A model generated the notes under the pieces. It was not told the origin of the DNA. It ran no database searches and worked only from the letters and a program-made list of their open reading frames with translations. Positions 7,339-13,628 of a DNA stretch of 26,540 bases are shown here, piece after piece (positions within the stretch are counted from its first letter, which is position 1; each line of letters opens with the position of its first letter). The DNA comes from UBA8517 sp964606975 (GTDB taxonomy: Bacteria; Patescibacteriota; Microgenomatia; UBA8517): positions 1 to 26,540 of the forward strand of contig CAZSGY010000031.1 of assembly GCA_964606975.1 (NCBI GenBank). The letters run 5' to 3'. Made by a program: the position numbers and the translations under genes.

Positions 7339-7698
7339 TTATATTTCCTCCTCATCAGCAACGGACATAAGAAGTCTTCGCACAACTTCGTTCCCAAATT
7401 CTTTTGTCAGGTTATCTCTGGCTTCTTGCACAAAAGGATCTTGTGGAAGAATTGCCTCTTCCTCGTCTGTCTTTCGATGAATAATGTTAATTTCTATTGA
7501 GGCGAGTTCGTCTCTATCCATATCGTACTTTTGTACGAGTGTTTCTAAAAGAAATTTGGTGTAGATTTTGATTTGCATTTGCTTAATGGCAAAATCCGGC
7601 GTTTTTACGATACTGTCAAACTTTTCCACCAAGAAGAATCCGAGGGGGTGGGGATTAAGTTCCATGGTCTTTTCGGCACTACTTTCAATATTTCTCAT
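7339..7698 (-). CDS. Hypothetical protein, unknown family
   Basis: A 119-residue protein with no signal peptide or membrane segment and no family I recognise. It is acidic at the end (SVADEEEI) and looks mixed alpha/beta: a possible strand at about 15-30 (PHPLGFFLVEKFDSIV), a helix at about 37-60, a strand SIEINIIH near 67-74, then a helical C-terminus. On the minus strand an extended -10 (TGC then TAGAAT, plus-strand 7709-7714) ends 10 nt before the ATG, so an independent, nearly leaderless transcript is likely. It is on the same strand as the 6863-7210 gene, separated by 128 bp that include the tandem repeat. Confidence 0.65.
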   Translation of the reverse strand: MRNIESSAEKTMELNPHPLGFFLVEKFDSIVKTPDFAIKQMQIKIYTKFLLETLVQKYDMDRDELASIEINIIHRKTDEEEAILPQDPFVQEARDNLTKEFGNEVVRRLLMSVADEEEI

Positions 7699-7761
7699 GT
7701 TTGAGCCTATTCTAGCACAGATGTAAAGCCCATGCTCAAAATTTATGAATCGGCTAAAAAA

Positions 7762-7789
7762 TTGTCATTCCGGAAAAATCTGGTATAGT
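7762..7789 (+). promoter_or_regulatory. Promoter of the 7807 gene
   Basis: TTGTCA at 7762-7767, a 16-bp spacer ending in TGG (extended -10) and TATAGT at 7784-7789. It is 17 nt from the ATG at 7807, giving a short leader of about 10 nt. An ATG inside that leader (7794) is followed at once by a stop. Confidence 0.55.
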
Positions 7790-7806
7790 ACAGATGTCAT
7801 AAAACT

Positions 7807-8568
7807 ATGAGTCTAGAATTTCAACAGCAACCGGAAGACCAGGGCATAATTGAGATGTTAGCCCTTTTTTTAACGGGAAAGGTTAAAAAGGAGGACCTTG
7901 ATGAAAATAATCAGGTCACACTGGGTTACTATTTAGGTTTAATGTCGGAGGATCGTAATTTTGCTTCCAAGGTGCAAAATCGGAAGAATCAGATGAGCAC
8001 CCAGGGCACAAAAACTACCTTATTTTCCCGGGAACAACTGCAGAAAGCAAAGAGGCATAGGAAGAAAAATAAAGTTTCAGAGCCTATGTATCAACCAATG
8101 TTGTGGGAGGAAAGTCGGAGCAGTAAACCCGGCTTTTTAGAGGAAAATAATCCCGAAAGAGAAATAAGCAAAATGCACGACTTTGCAAATGATAGACAAA
8201 ATATTCACTATAAAAAAATTATCCGGGAGGATGTGTCCAGAAACAAGAATATGCTAAGGGAGGTAATAGGGCTGCCCGTGGTTCGTGGCAAAAACCCCAA
8301 TGTTAACGATCAGGTCTACAAATTCTTGGTCAGACGGGTTGCCCAATTTGACACTTTCGGGATCTTTAATGAATATGATCGAAATATGGGTTTCATCTCA
8401 GGTGATTTGGAAGTAAAAGTCAGCCAGGTAAAAGGAATGGTAGACGAAGTTGTTAATGGGCATTTGACCGTGTCTGAAAGGTTTGAAAAATTCCACCAAT
8501 TTGTTGAAGATTATAAAAGCCAGTGGGGTATTGAATCTGAAATCCATACTTTTGATAGGATAAAATGA
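7807..8568 (+). CDS. Hypothetical cytosolic protein, unknown family
   Basis: I do not recognise this 253-residue protein. It has no membrane segment or signal peptide. The N-terminal part (about 12-50) looks helical and acidic; a very basic, charged stretch follows (about 75-100, with KAKRHRKKNKVSEPMY), then another basic region (about 130-155). The C-terminal 100 residues form a compact-looking domain with DQVYKFLVRRVAQFDTF and EKFHQFVEDYKSQWG segments. The basic middle could bind nucleic acid, but that is only a composition-based guess. It precedes the two-component genes by 53 bp but has its own promoter, so co-regulation is not implied. Confidence 0.7.
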   Translation: MSLEFQQQPEDQGIIEMLALFLTGKVKKEDLDENNQVTLGYYLGLMSEDRNFASKVQNRKNQMSTQGTKTTLFSREQLQKAKRHRKKNKVSEPMYQPMLWEESRSSKPGFLEENNPEREISKMHDFANDRQNIHYKKIIREDVSRNKNMLREVIGLPVVRGKNPNVNDQVYKFLVRRVAQFDTFGIFNEYDRNMGFISGDLEVKVSQVKGMVDEVVNGHLTVSERFEKFHQFVEDYKSQWGIESEIHTFDRIK

Positions 8569-8621
8569 TCTCCATTTCTCAGCTAAAATTCAGCCTTGAG
8601 AGTATAATATAGTCTAACTTT

Positions 8622-9275
8622 ATGAAAATTCTCGTCGTAGAAGACGAACACAAAATCGCCAATTCTGTTAAACACGGTCTGGAACAAGAGGCTTATGTTG
8701 TCGATGTTGCCTATGATGGAATTGAAGGTTATGACCTGGCCGCTTCGGAGGAATACGATGTTATTGTTCTGGACTTGATGCTTCCGGGAATGGGTGGCTT
8801 GGAAATTTGCAAAAAACTTCGTGAAGAAAAAAATCACACACCCGTTTTAATTTTGACCGCAAAAGGAGAATTGAGTGATAAGGTTGAAGGTTTTGATGCC
8901 GGCGCTGACGATTACCTGGTTAAACCGTTCGCTTTTGAAGAACTTTTGGCCAGAATTAAGGCTATATCAAGAAGACCAAAAGAAGTTAAGGATAAATTAT
9001 TAAAAGTCGGAGATCTGGAACTTAACACAGGAACTTTTGAAGTCAAAAAGGGTAACAAAGTTATATCACTTTCCCGGAAAGAATTTTCACTTCTCGAATA
9101 TCTAATGCGCAATACCGGCAAAGTCCTTTCCAAAGATATGATTATTTCCCATGTCTGGAATTATGAAAGCGATATTTTGCCAAACACAGTTGAAGTTTTT
9201 GTGGGTTACTTAAGAAACAAAATCGGTGGCGATGTTATTAAAACCGTGAGGGGTTTCGGATATAAAATTGAATGA
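8622..9275 (+). CDS. OmpR-family two-component response regulator
   Basis: A DNA-binding response regulator of 217 residues. The receiver domain (1-115) has the acidic pair E7/D8, phospho-acceptor D51 in VIVLDLMLPGMGG, T79 and K101 (in LVKPF). The winged-helix effector domain (about 125-216) carries SRKEFSLLEYLM near 148-159 and ends TVRGFGYKIE, the usual end of OmpR/PhoB proteins. All catalytic positions are intact. TATAAT at 8603-8608 lies 13 nt before the ATG. The stop overlaps the kinase start by 4 bp (ATGA), so the pair is translationally coupled. Confidence 0.96.
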   Translation: MKILVVEDEHKIANSVKHGLEQEAYVVDVAYDGIEGYDLAASEEYDVIVLDLMLPGMGGLEICKKLREEKNHTPVLILTAKGELSDKVEGFDAGADDYLVKPFAFEELLARIKAISRRPKEVKDKLLKVGDLELNTGTFEVKKGNKVISLSRKEFSLLEYLMRNTGKVLSKDMIISHVWNYESDILPNTVEVFVGYLRNKIGGDVIKTVRGFGYKIE

Positions 9276-10231
9276 ACATTTTTGAAGAGGCGAGAATTAA
9301 ATTAACCGCCTTTTATCTTCTGGTAATGATGGCTGCAAGTTTGGCATTCAGTGTATACGTCTATGAAAGCGTAACCGTCGAATTTGTCAAAAGATATGAT
9401 GTTGTCCAAAAAAGGTATGAAATTAATTTTCCCGGAACCACATCGTCCGACGGGGGAACTATTTTTATTGTTGAGGATATATATGCAACCAGAAATAATG
9501 TATTGGTGATTTTGTTGTACGCCAATGTGGCAATTTTGATTTTCTCCGGCATAGCAGGTTATTTTTTGGCCGGTGTAACCCTCAAGCCAATTAAGAAAAA
9601 CATGGACGAGCAAAAGGATTTTGTAAGTAATGCCAGCCATGAATTGAGAACCCCGCTAACCTCCATTAAAACGGAGATTGAGGTCGCCCTTAGGGATAAG
9701 GATATGAATCTTTCGGCCGCAAAGGAGCTTTTGAGAAGCAACCTGGAAGAAGTTGACAAGATGAAAAAGCTTGCCGACTATTTATTGAAGTTAAATAAAT
9801 TTAGTGTGGACACCGGGTCGTTGCGCATGAAGGAAGTTGATTTGAAAAAGGTTGCCGCTAAGGCTATCGGTAAGAGAAAAGTAAAGGCCGAACTTAAAAA
9901 AGCCGTTGTAAAAGGAAACGAAGAATCTATTACCGAACTAATTTCCATACTTTTGGACAATGCTTTTAAATATACGCTTAAAAATCCCAAAATAACCGTC
10001 AGAACGTATGCGAACACTTTAGAAGTAAACGATAACGGTGTGGGTATACCCCAGGAAGATTTAAACCATATTTTTGACAGGTTTTACAGAGCCGAGAAAT
10101 CAAGGACTAAAGATGGGTACGGACTCGGACTTTCGATTGCCAAATCAATTGTAGATGCTCATGGTGCAAAAATAAGTGTTGAAAGCAAAGTCGGTAAAGG
10201 TTCAAAATTCAAAGTGGTGTTTGGCAAATAG
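9272..10231 (+). CDS. Membrane sensor histidine kinase
   Basis: The partner of the preceding regulator, 319 residues. A first membrane segment (about 9-30) and a second (about 75-98) enclose an extracellular loop of about 45 residues that would be the sensor. No clear HAMP follows: the sequence passes almost directly into the dimerisation domain with the phospho-accepting H123 in NASHELRTPLTS. The ATPase domain has an N box (D229, N230 in LLDNAFKYT), G1 (DNGVGIP from 254), F box (IFDRFYRAE) and G2 (GYGLGLSIA near 282-290). All boxes are intact. The input signal is unknown. The 3' end overlaps the convergent nuclease gene by 23 bp. Confidence 0.95.
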   Translation: MNIFEEARIKLTAFYLLVMMAASLAFSVYVYESVTVEFVKRYDVVQKRYEINFPGTTSSDGGTIFIVEDIYATRNNVLVILLYANVAILIFSGIAGYFLAGVTLKPIKKNMDEQKDFVSNASHELRTPLTSIKTEIEVALRDKDMNLSAAKELLRSNLEEVDKMKKLADYLLKLNKFSVDTGSLRMKEVDLKKVAAKAIGKRKVKAELKKAVVKGNEESITELISILLDNAFKYTLKNPKITVRTYANTLEVNDNGVGIPQEDLNHIFDRFYRAEKSRTKDGYGLGLSIAKSIVDAHGAKISVESKVGKGSKFKVVFGK

Positions 10232-10751
10232 CAGATGGATTCCACAATCCTTTATTTTCTTCCCGGGCTTTCCTCTGAGCTTCAACAAATTTATCCTGGT
10301 ATTTAATATCCGGCGGATAAGATGAGGACACGGCAAATCCTTCTTTTACCAAATACTCATTGACGAAAATTTCTCCGACATATACATATCTCAAAAGTCT
10401 GCCGTATTTATCTTTTTCAGAGACATCTTTCTCAAGTTTAATTTCTTTTCCTTCCAATAAATCTTGGGTTTTGGAACTAGCCTCTTTGCCGTAACATTGT
10501 GCGGGTTTTGAGGGGTGGACAGTTTCCGGGGTATCAATTCCGATCATTCTTACAGTTTCCCCGGATTCGATTTTGAAAGTGTCCCCATCGACCACGTTAA
10601 CTACTTTGGCGGTAACTATATTGGGATTAGAATTTGGTGTCGGTAAAATCGGGGTAGGGGTGGGTACTGCGGCAGGGTAAGGAGATATTAGAAAAAAAAT
10701 ACCGGCAACAAGTATTAGTATGCCATATTTTAGAATCCTCTTTCTATTCAC
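10209..10751 (-). CDS. Membrane-anchored thermonuclease (SNase family)
   Basis: A Ca-dependent nuclease of the staphylococcal nuclease family, 180 residues. The N-terminal hydrophobic segment (about 8-24) is a signal anchor; a Pro/Thr linker (about 30-44) follows. The nuclease domain has DGDT with D57 (metal), R68, DTPE with D73 and E76, and R118 in YGRLLRYVYV, matching D21, R35, D40, E43 and R87 of the staphylococcal enzyme. All catalytic residues are present. The start is GTG at 10751. An extended -10 (TGC then TATAAT, plus-strand 10760-10765) ends 8 nt before it. An exported nuclease could serve scavenging of external nucleic acid in an organism with reduced biosynthesis; that role is inferred. 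Confidence 0.94.
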   Translation of the reverse strand: MNRKRILKYGILILVAGIFFLISPYPAAVPTPTPILPTPNSNPNIVTAKVVNVVDGDTFKIESGETVRMIGIDTPETVHPSKPAQCYGKEASSKTQDLLEGKEIKLEKDVSEKDKYGRLLRYVYVGEIFVNEYLVKEGFAVSSSYPPDIKYQDKFVEAQRKAREENKGLWNPSAICQTPL

Positions 10752-10815
10752 ACTTTCAGATTATAGCACCACGGTTAAATTTAGGAGATTCTAAGAGAGG
10801 TGACATTCTTAACCA

Positions 10816-10852
10816 TTGACAATTACTACAACCTATTGTAATATATGTAGTA
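10816..10852 (+). promoter_or_regulatory. Near-consensus promoter with overlapping inverted repeat (candidate operator)
   Basis: TTGACA at 10816-10821, a 17-bp spacer and TAATAT at 10839-10844; the ATG at 10852 is 7 nt past the -10. A perfect 7-bp inverted repeat, TACTACA (10824-10830) and TGTAGTA (10846-10852), brackets the spacer, -10 and start codon. Its position suits autorepression by the ribbon-helix-helix protein encoded directly downstream. Confidence 0.65.
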
Positions 10853-11058
10853 TGACAACTATCAATAAAAACCCCACTTTAGTGACCAAAAATATTAAAC
10901 AAAGAGTGACGCTTTTCGTCAATCCTTCAATTTTGAAGCATGCCAAAGCGCAGGCGGTTGTCGACGATTTAAGTTTAACTGCACTTGTAGAAAAAGCCCT
11001 AGTAAAATATTTACCTAAAGAGACGGTGATTAGGAAACCTCACATCAGAGAAGGTTGA
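10852..11058 (+). CDS. Small ribbon-helix-helix (Arc/CopG-like) DNA-binding protein
   Basis: A 68-residue protein with a basic N-terminus, a predicted beta strand (RVTLFVNP, about 18-25) and two helices (about 26-36 and 41-54, SLTALVEKALVKYL), the layout of MetJ/Arc repressors and many antitoxins. The frame can also be read from a TTG at 10816, but that codon is the -35 box of a strong promoter, so ATG 10852 is preferred. No toxin gene adjoins it: the next gene is a membrane protein. It is therefore more likely an autoregulated repressor, or an orphan antitoxin, than half of a toxin-antitoxin pair. The fold call is by pattern and moderately sure. Confidence 0.72.
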   Translation: MTTINKNPTLVTKNIKQRVTLFVNPSILKHAKAQAVVDDLSLTALVEKALVKYLPKETVIRKPHIREG

Positions 11059-11132
11059 TATTTATTTCAATTAATTGGTGGTTTCTTAAAACAGATTGTA
11101 ACGATTTTTAAAAACGAGAGGGGGTGAGAAAT

Positions 11133-11519
11133 ATGACAGAAATTATAAGAGAAACAGTTAGAACAGAGAATGCAAATGAGGCAGCTTCGGTTGACGACAA
11201 AGTGACCGGTACCCAAACAGTGGGGCGTGTAATTTATTTTTTATTTGGAATACTCGAAGTACTCTTGGCATTTCGTTTAATCTTTAAACTCGCAGGTGCA
11301 AACCCCGGAAGCATTTTTGTAAATGCTATTTATAGTCTAACAGGAATATTTATTTTGCCTTTTAGCGGAATATTCCGTCAGGCAGCAACTACCGGAGTGG
11401 AAACAACAGCAATTCTTGAGCCGGCGACGGTAATTGCCATTATTGTCTACGCAGTTTTGGCGTGGGGAATTGTAGCACTCGTGAGAATACTTTCCGGCGA
11501 ACGGAAAGAGGGTGATTAG
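11133..11519 (+). CDS. Small integral membrane protein, YggT-like
   Basis: A 128-residue protein with an N-terminal soluble segment (about 1-30), two hydrophobic hairpin-like segments (about 33-53 and 66-85) and a C-terminal membrane helix (about 97-121). The arrangement and the FRLIFKLAGANPGS...FVNAIYSLT pattern recall YggT-family proteins. Start choice: GAGGGGGTGAG sits just upstream of ATG 11133 at proper Shine-Dalgarno distance; a GTG at 11124 is part of that site. This strong ribosome-binding site contrasts with the mostly leaderless genes around it. It probably forms an operon with the tiny membrane gene 27 bp downstream. Confidence 0.75.
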   Translation: MTEIIRETVRTENANEAASVDDKVTGTQTVGRVIYFLFGILEVLLAFRLIFKLAGANPGSIFVNAIYSLTGIFILPFSGIFRQAATTGVETTAILEPATVIAIIVYAVLAWGIVALVRILSGERKEGD

Positions 11520-11546
11520 TTTGCAGCAGGATGGGAGGTGATATTT

Positions 11547-11684
11547 ATGGGAATACTAGACATTATCATTATTATATTGGTTATCGCCTGGTTGGGAGGT
11601 TTTTCTTTCCACCTTGGTGGTAGACTAATACATTTACTTTTGGTTATTGCAGTCATTGTTTTTGTCATCCGACTTTTAGGTTAG
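11547..11684 (+). CDS. Lmo0937-like tiny membrane protein (45 residues)
   Basis: A 45-residue protein of two membrane helices (about 4-18 and 28-44) around a short Gly/His-containing turn (GGFSFHLGGRLIH). Pattern and size match the Lmo0937/DUF5670 family of small, often stress-linked membrane proteins; the WLGG...GGxxIHLLLVIAV arrangement is the family signature as I know it. The ATG at 11547 has a strong Shine-Dalgarno site, GGGAGGTG at 11533-11540. It follows the YggT-like gene by 27 bp and shares its ribosome-site style, so the two are probably one operon. Its exact function is unknown in any organism as far as I know. Confidence 0.82.
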   Translation: MGILDIIIIILVIAWLGGFSFHLGGRLIHLLLVIAVIVFVIRLLG

Positions 11685-11701
11685 ATTTGTAACAGATAAA
11701 G

Positions 11702-11728
11702 TAACAAAGCGCCCCTGCTTTTTTGTTA
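11702..11728 (+). terminator. Candidate intrinsic terminator after the small membrane protein operon
   Basis: AAAGC-(6 nt)-GCTTT with a run of six T residues (11719-11724), flanked by TAACA and TGTTA arms that could extend the stem. It is short but correctly placed 18 bp after the 11684 stop. Confidence 0.45.
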
Positions 11729-11737
11729 AGTTATTTG

Positions 11738-11777
11738 ATGTTAAAATAGCCTCATGTCACTTTCTGTAGGGATAGTC
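11738..11777 (+). repeat. Left copy of the 40-bp direct repeat (ychF 5' duplicate)
   Basis: Identical over 40 bp to 13589-13628. It contains the extended -10 (TGT then TAAAAT at 11742-11747), the 6-nt gap, the ATG (11754) and eight ychF codons (MSLSVGIV), then diverges. Its upstream flank is ordinary chromosome after the small-membrane operon, so it is probably the original ychF promoter side. Confidence 0.95.
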
Positions 11778-11852
11778 ATCTCACTGTCCCAACCTTTGAT
11801 TTTAATTTCAGAATTAATCTGTAATAGACAAACGTATAAATTATTGAAATAA
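11754..11852 (+). pseudogene. ychF start fragment (remnant frame, 32 codons)
   Basis: It begins with the same eight residues as YchF (MSLSVGIV), then continues into unrelated sequence (ISLSQPLILISELI) and stops at 11850-11852. The promoter box is intact, so a short hybrid peptide could be made, but there is no sign of selection on it. Confidence 0.6.
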
Positions 11853-11862
11853 TACAGAAGAT

Positions 11863-12354
11863 ATGGATATTCAAAAGATAATTGCAGATGCAGTTGAGGT
11901 GTACTCGAAAACTTCCGAAAAACCGATAGTGACTGTCTATAGTGGCATAGAGGGAGTTAAGGAGATTTACATGGACACATTGACATCGAACCCAGATGAA
12001 CCAATATATGCTTTTTTGAATCCGGAAGATGTTAGCGAAGACCTCTACACCTGGCTTGATACGGTATATGTCAAAGAACGTGTCAAAAAAAATATTACAG
12101 CTAATGTATTTATTTCCAACCCCAAGGGGGGTAATACGAAGAAATATTTGAACTCAAGCAGTGAGGAAAAACGCATAACACATTATATTGAGGACTTTGG
12201 AAAACCGTTTGAATGTGAAGTTGATATTTATGGAGATAAGGTGGCATTAATTAACTATAACCCAAAGGGGGAAATTTCTGGAATCGTAATTAATCATGCA
12301 ATAATGGCAAGCACTATTAAATCCTTCTATCTTCACTTTTTGTGGAAAATATAG
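11863..12354 (+). CDS. Stand-alone TrmB-type sensor domain protein (no DNA-binding domain)
   Basis: A 163-residue soluble protein. The pattern KPIVTVYSGIEGVKEIYMDTL (residues 20-40 in two blocks), the YAFLNPEDV strand, and the end DKVALINYNP...ISGIVINHAIMASTIKSFYLHFLW match the C-terminal phospholipase-D-like effector domain seen in TrmB-family regulators of archaea and candidate-phylum bacteria. The N-terminal winged helix that normally precedes it is absent, and there is no room for one before the ATG. It might sense a ligand, act through a partner or be a remnant. TAATAC (11850-11855) ends 7 nt before the ATG. The family call is from memory of the pattern and moderately sure. Confidence 0.62.
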   Translation: MDIQKIIADAVEVYSKTSEKPIVTVYSGIEGVKEIYMDTLTSNPDEPIYAFLNPEDVSEDLYTWLDTVYVKERVKKNITANVFISNPKGGNTKKYLNSSSEEKRITHYIEDFGKPFECEVDIYGDKVALINYNPKGEISGIVINHAIMASTIKSFYLHFLWKI

Positions 12355-12361
12355 TTCTTTC

Positions 12362-13543
12362 TTAATATTTATTTCGAGATAGATCAATTGTAAGAAGCGG
12401 GTTTCCTGTGAGCTCTCGTCCAAACATAGACATGTATTCCCGGTATTTCATTGGTTCACTGTTTGGTATAAGTTCCCAATAAATATTGATATCTCCCTTG
12501 TCACCATAAGCTTTTTTAGAAATTATTTTGGCATCAAAGCCGCAGACACGTGCCATTAGTTCAAATTGGTGTTGATGAGGGACAAATCTATCTAAAAAGT
12601 GTACTTGGTCAGCAGAATCATGGATATCTCCAAATGAACGATCGTAGACTCCTAAATTACCCAATCTGTTTGAGAAATCGTTTGCTAGCTTTGCATATTC
12701 ACCTTTTTCTACATCAGGTATATCGATGATAACTTTTTTGGAAGGGGCCTCCGTGAATCGTTTGTCGAGCACTCTATGCATCTCTCTTAATGTGTCAAGA
12801 AAATCATCCAGTGTTGTATTGTGAAGAATCGATCTTCCTAAACAGTAGATTCCATCAAGCGAATTATCTTCGAAAGGAAGATGGTGCCAATCAGCGACGC
12901 GTATTTTTAAAGTGGAATTGTCTTTCAGTGCCCTTGAAACATTTGTTGGCACTACATCAATACCTTCTAAATTATTAAAACCATCTTTTTGCAACTCATT
13001 CATGTGTCTAGCTGCCGGGCCGCAACCAATATCCAATATCTTATCATTGGTAGAAAATGTCTTTTGAATTAGAGAGGTTTCGTACAAAAGGAGCTCTTTA
13101 TTTGGAGGGTAGGACATAAATTCTTCCTCAATGTCTTTATATGTACTCTCAATCGTGGGAAGTGTGGCTGCTTGATCAAAGCTTAATACATTGTCAACGT
13201 GGGCAAGAATTGGACTAAAGTCTTCATTTTTTAATGCATACTCCCTAAGGTGTTTTCGTAGTTTCTCCAAACCATACCTATTAGCATATAATGGATAGAT
13301 TTTTTTAATGGTCTCATCGTCTTGTGTCTCTTGTAATGCCATAATCAAGGTGTCGCTAAGGCCCGAGGCATAGGGCCAACTAAAGGCAATATCCATTTCA
13401 GCTGATTTAAAATCATCATCATCTTTTGGGTGGATTAGTTTATTGACCAAATCCCTGCTGTATTTTTTAATAACTCCGTCATGGTCTGTCTCTTGACACC
13501 CGTTTTTAGAAGAAAGACGAGGAATTTCTAAATTTTCATTCAT
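12362..13543 (-). CDS. Class I SAM-dependent methyltransferase with unknown N-terminal domain
   Basis: A 393-residue soluble protein. Residues 1-150 match no family I know. From about 150 a Rossmann methyltransferase domain follows: motif I ILDIGCGPAARHM (about 169-181), motif II acidic residue D196 in LEGIDVVP, then VADWHHLPFEDNSLDGIYC (about 217-234 in two blocks) as motifs III-IV and EMHRVL (about 254-259) as in small-molecule or protein methyltransferases. A late FELMARVCGFDAKII segment is typical of the fold's end. The substrate is unknown; none of the usual DNA methylase catalytic motifs (DPPY, PC) is seen. TATAAT (plus-strand 13550-13555) ends 6 nt before the ATG. It is convergent with the TrmB-type gene. 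Confidence 0.82.
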   Translation of the reverse strand: MNENLEIPRLSSKNGCQETDHDGVIKKYSRDLVNKLIHPKDDDDFKSAEMDIAFSWPYASGLSDTLIMALQETQDDETIKKIYPLYANRYGLEKLRKHLREYALKNEDFSPILAHVDNVLSFDQAATLPTIESTYKDIEEEFMSYPPNKELLLYETSLIQKTFSTNDKILDIGCGPAARHMNELQKDGFNNLEGIDVVPTNVSRALKDNSTLKIRVADWHHLPFEDNSLDGIYCLGRSILHNTTLDDFLDTLREMHRVLDKRFTEAPSKKVIIDIPDVEKGEYAKLANDFSNRLGNLGVYDRSFGDIHDSADQVHFLDRFVPHQHQFELMARVCGFDAKIISKKAYGDKGDINIYWELIPNSEPMKYREYMSMFGRELTGNPLLTIDLSRNKY

Positions 13544-13588
13544 AAAGTAATTATAATACTAAAACTTACTATATATTTTGAAATATGA

Positions 13589-13628
13589 ATGTTAAAATAG
13601 CCTCATGTCACTTTCTGTAGGGATAGTC
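13589..13628 (+). repeat. Right copy of the 40-bp direct repeat (functional ychF promoter/start)
   Basis: Identical to 11738-11777. It supplies the -10 TAAAAT (13593-13598) 6 nt before the ychF ATG, plus codons 1-8. To its left is element DNA, so any -35 contact for ychF now comes from the insertion. Confidence 0.95.

Larger units (their letters stand above)
11738..13628. mobile_element. Candidate insertion at the 5' end of ychF, bounded by a 40-bp direct repeat
   Basis: The 1811 bp between the repeats (11778-13588) separate a duplicated copy of the ychF promoter and first eight codons from the intact gene. Contents: a lone TrmB-type sensor-domain gene (plus) and a methyltransferase gene (minus), convergent, 7 bp apart, each with its own -10 box close to its start. 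There is no transposase, integrase or terminal inverted repeat. The right-hand repeat keeps ychF intact, as when an integrated element restores its target gene. A 40-bp duplication is too long for usual transposase target duplication, so site-specific integration or a recombination-generated duplication is inferred. Confidence 0.5.

Noticed and set aside
9272..10751. Kinase-nuclease 23-bp convergent overlap as an antisense control system
   Set aside because: Short 3' overlaps are common in compact genomes (the HtrA and RF1 stops also abut), so nothing special is needed.
10852..11519. Ribbon-helix-helix gene plus the following gene as a toxin-antitoxin pair
   Set aside because: The next gene is a YggT-like membrane protein with no toxin fold, 74 bp away and with a different initiation style.
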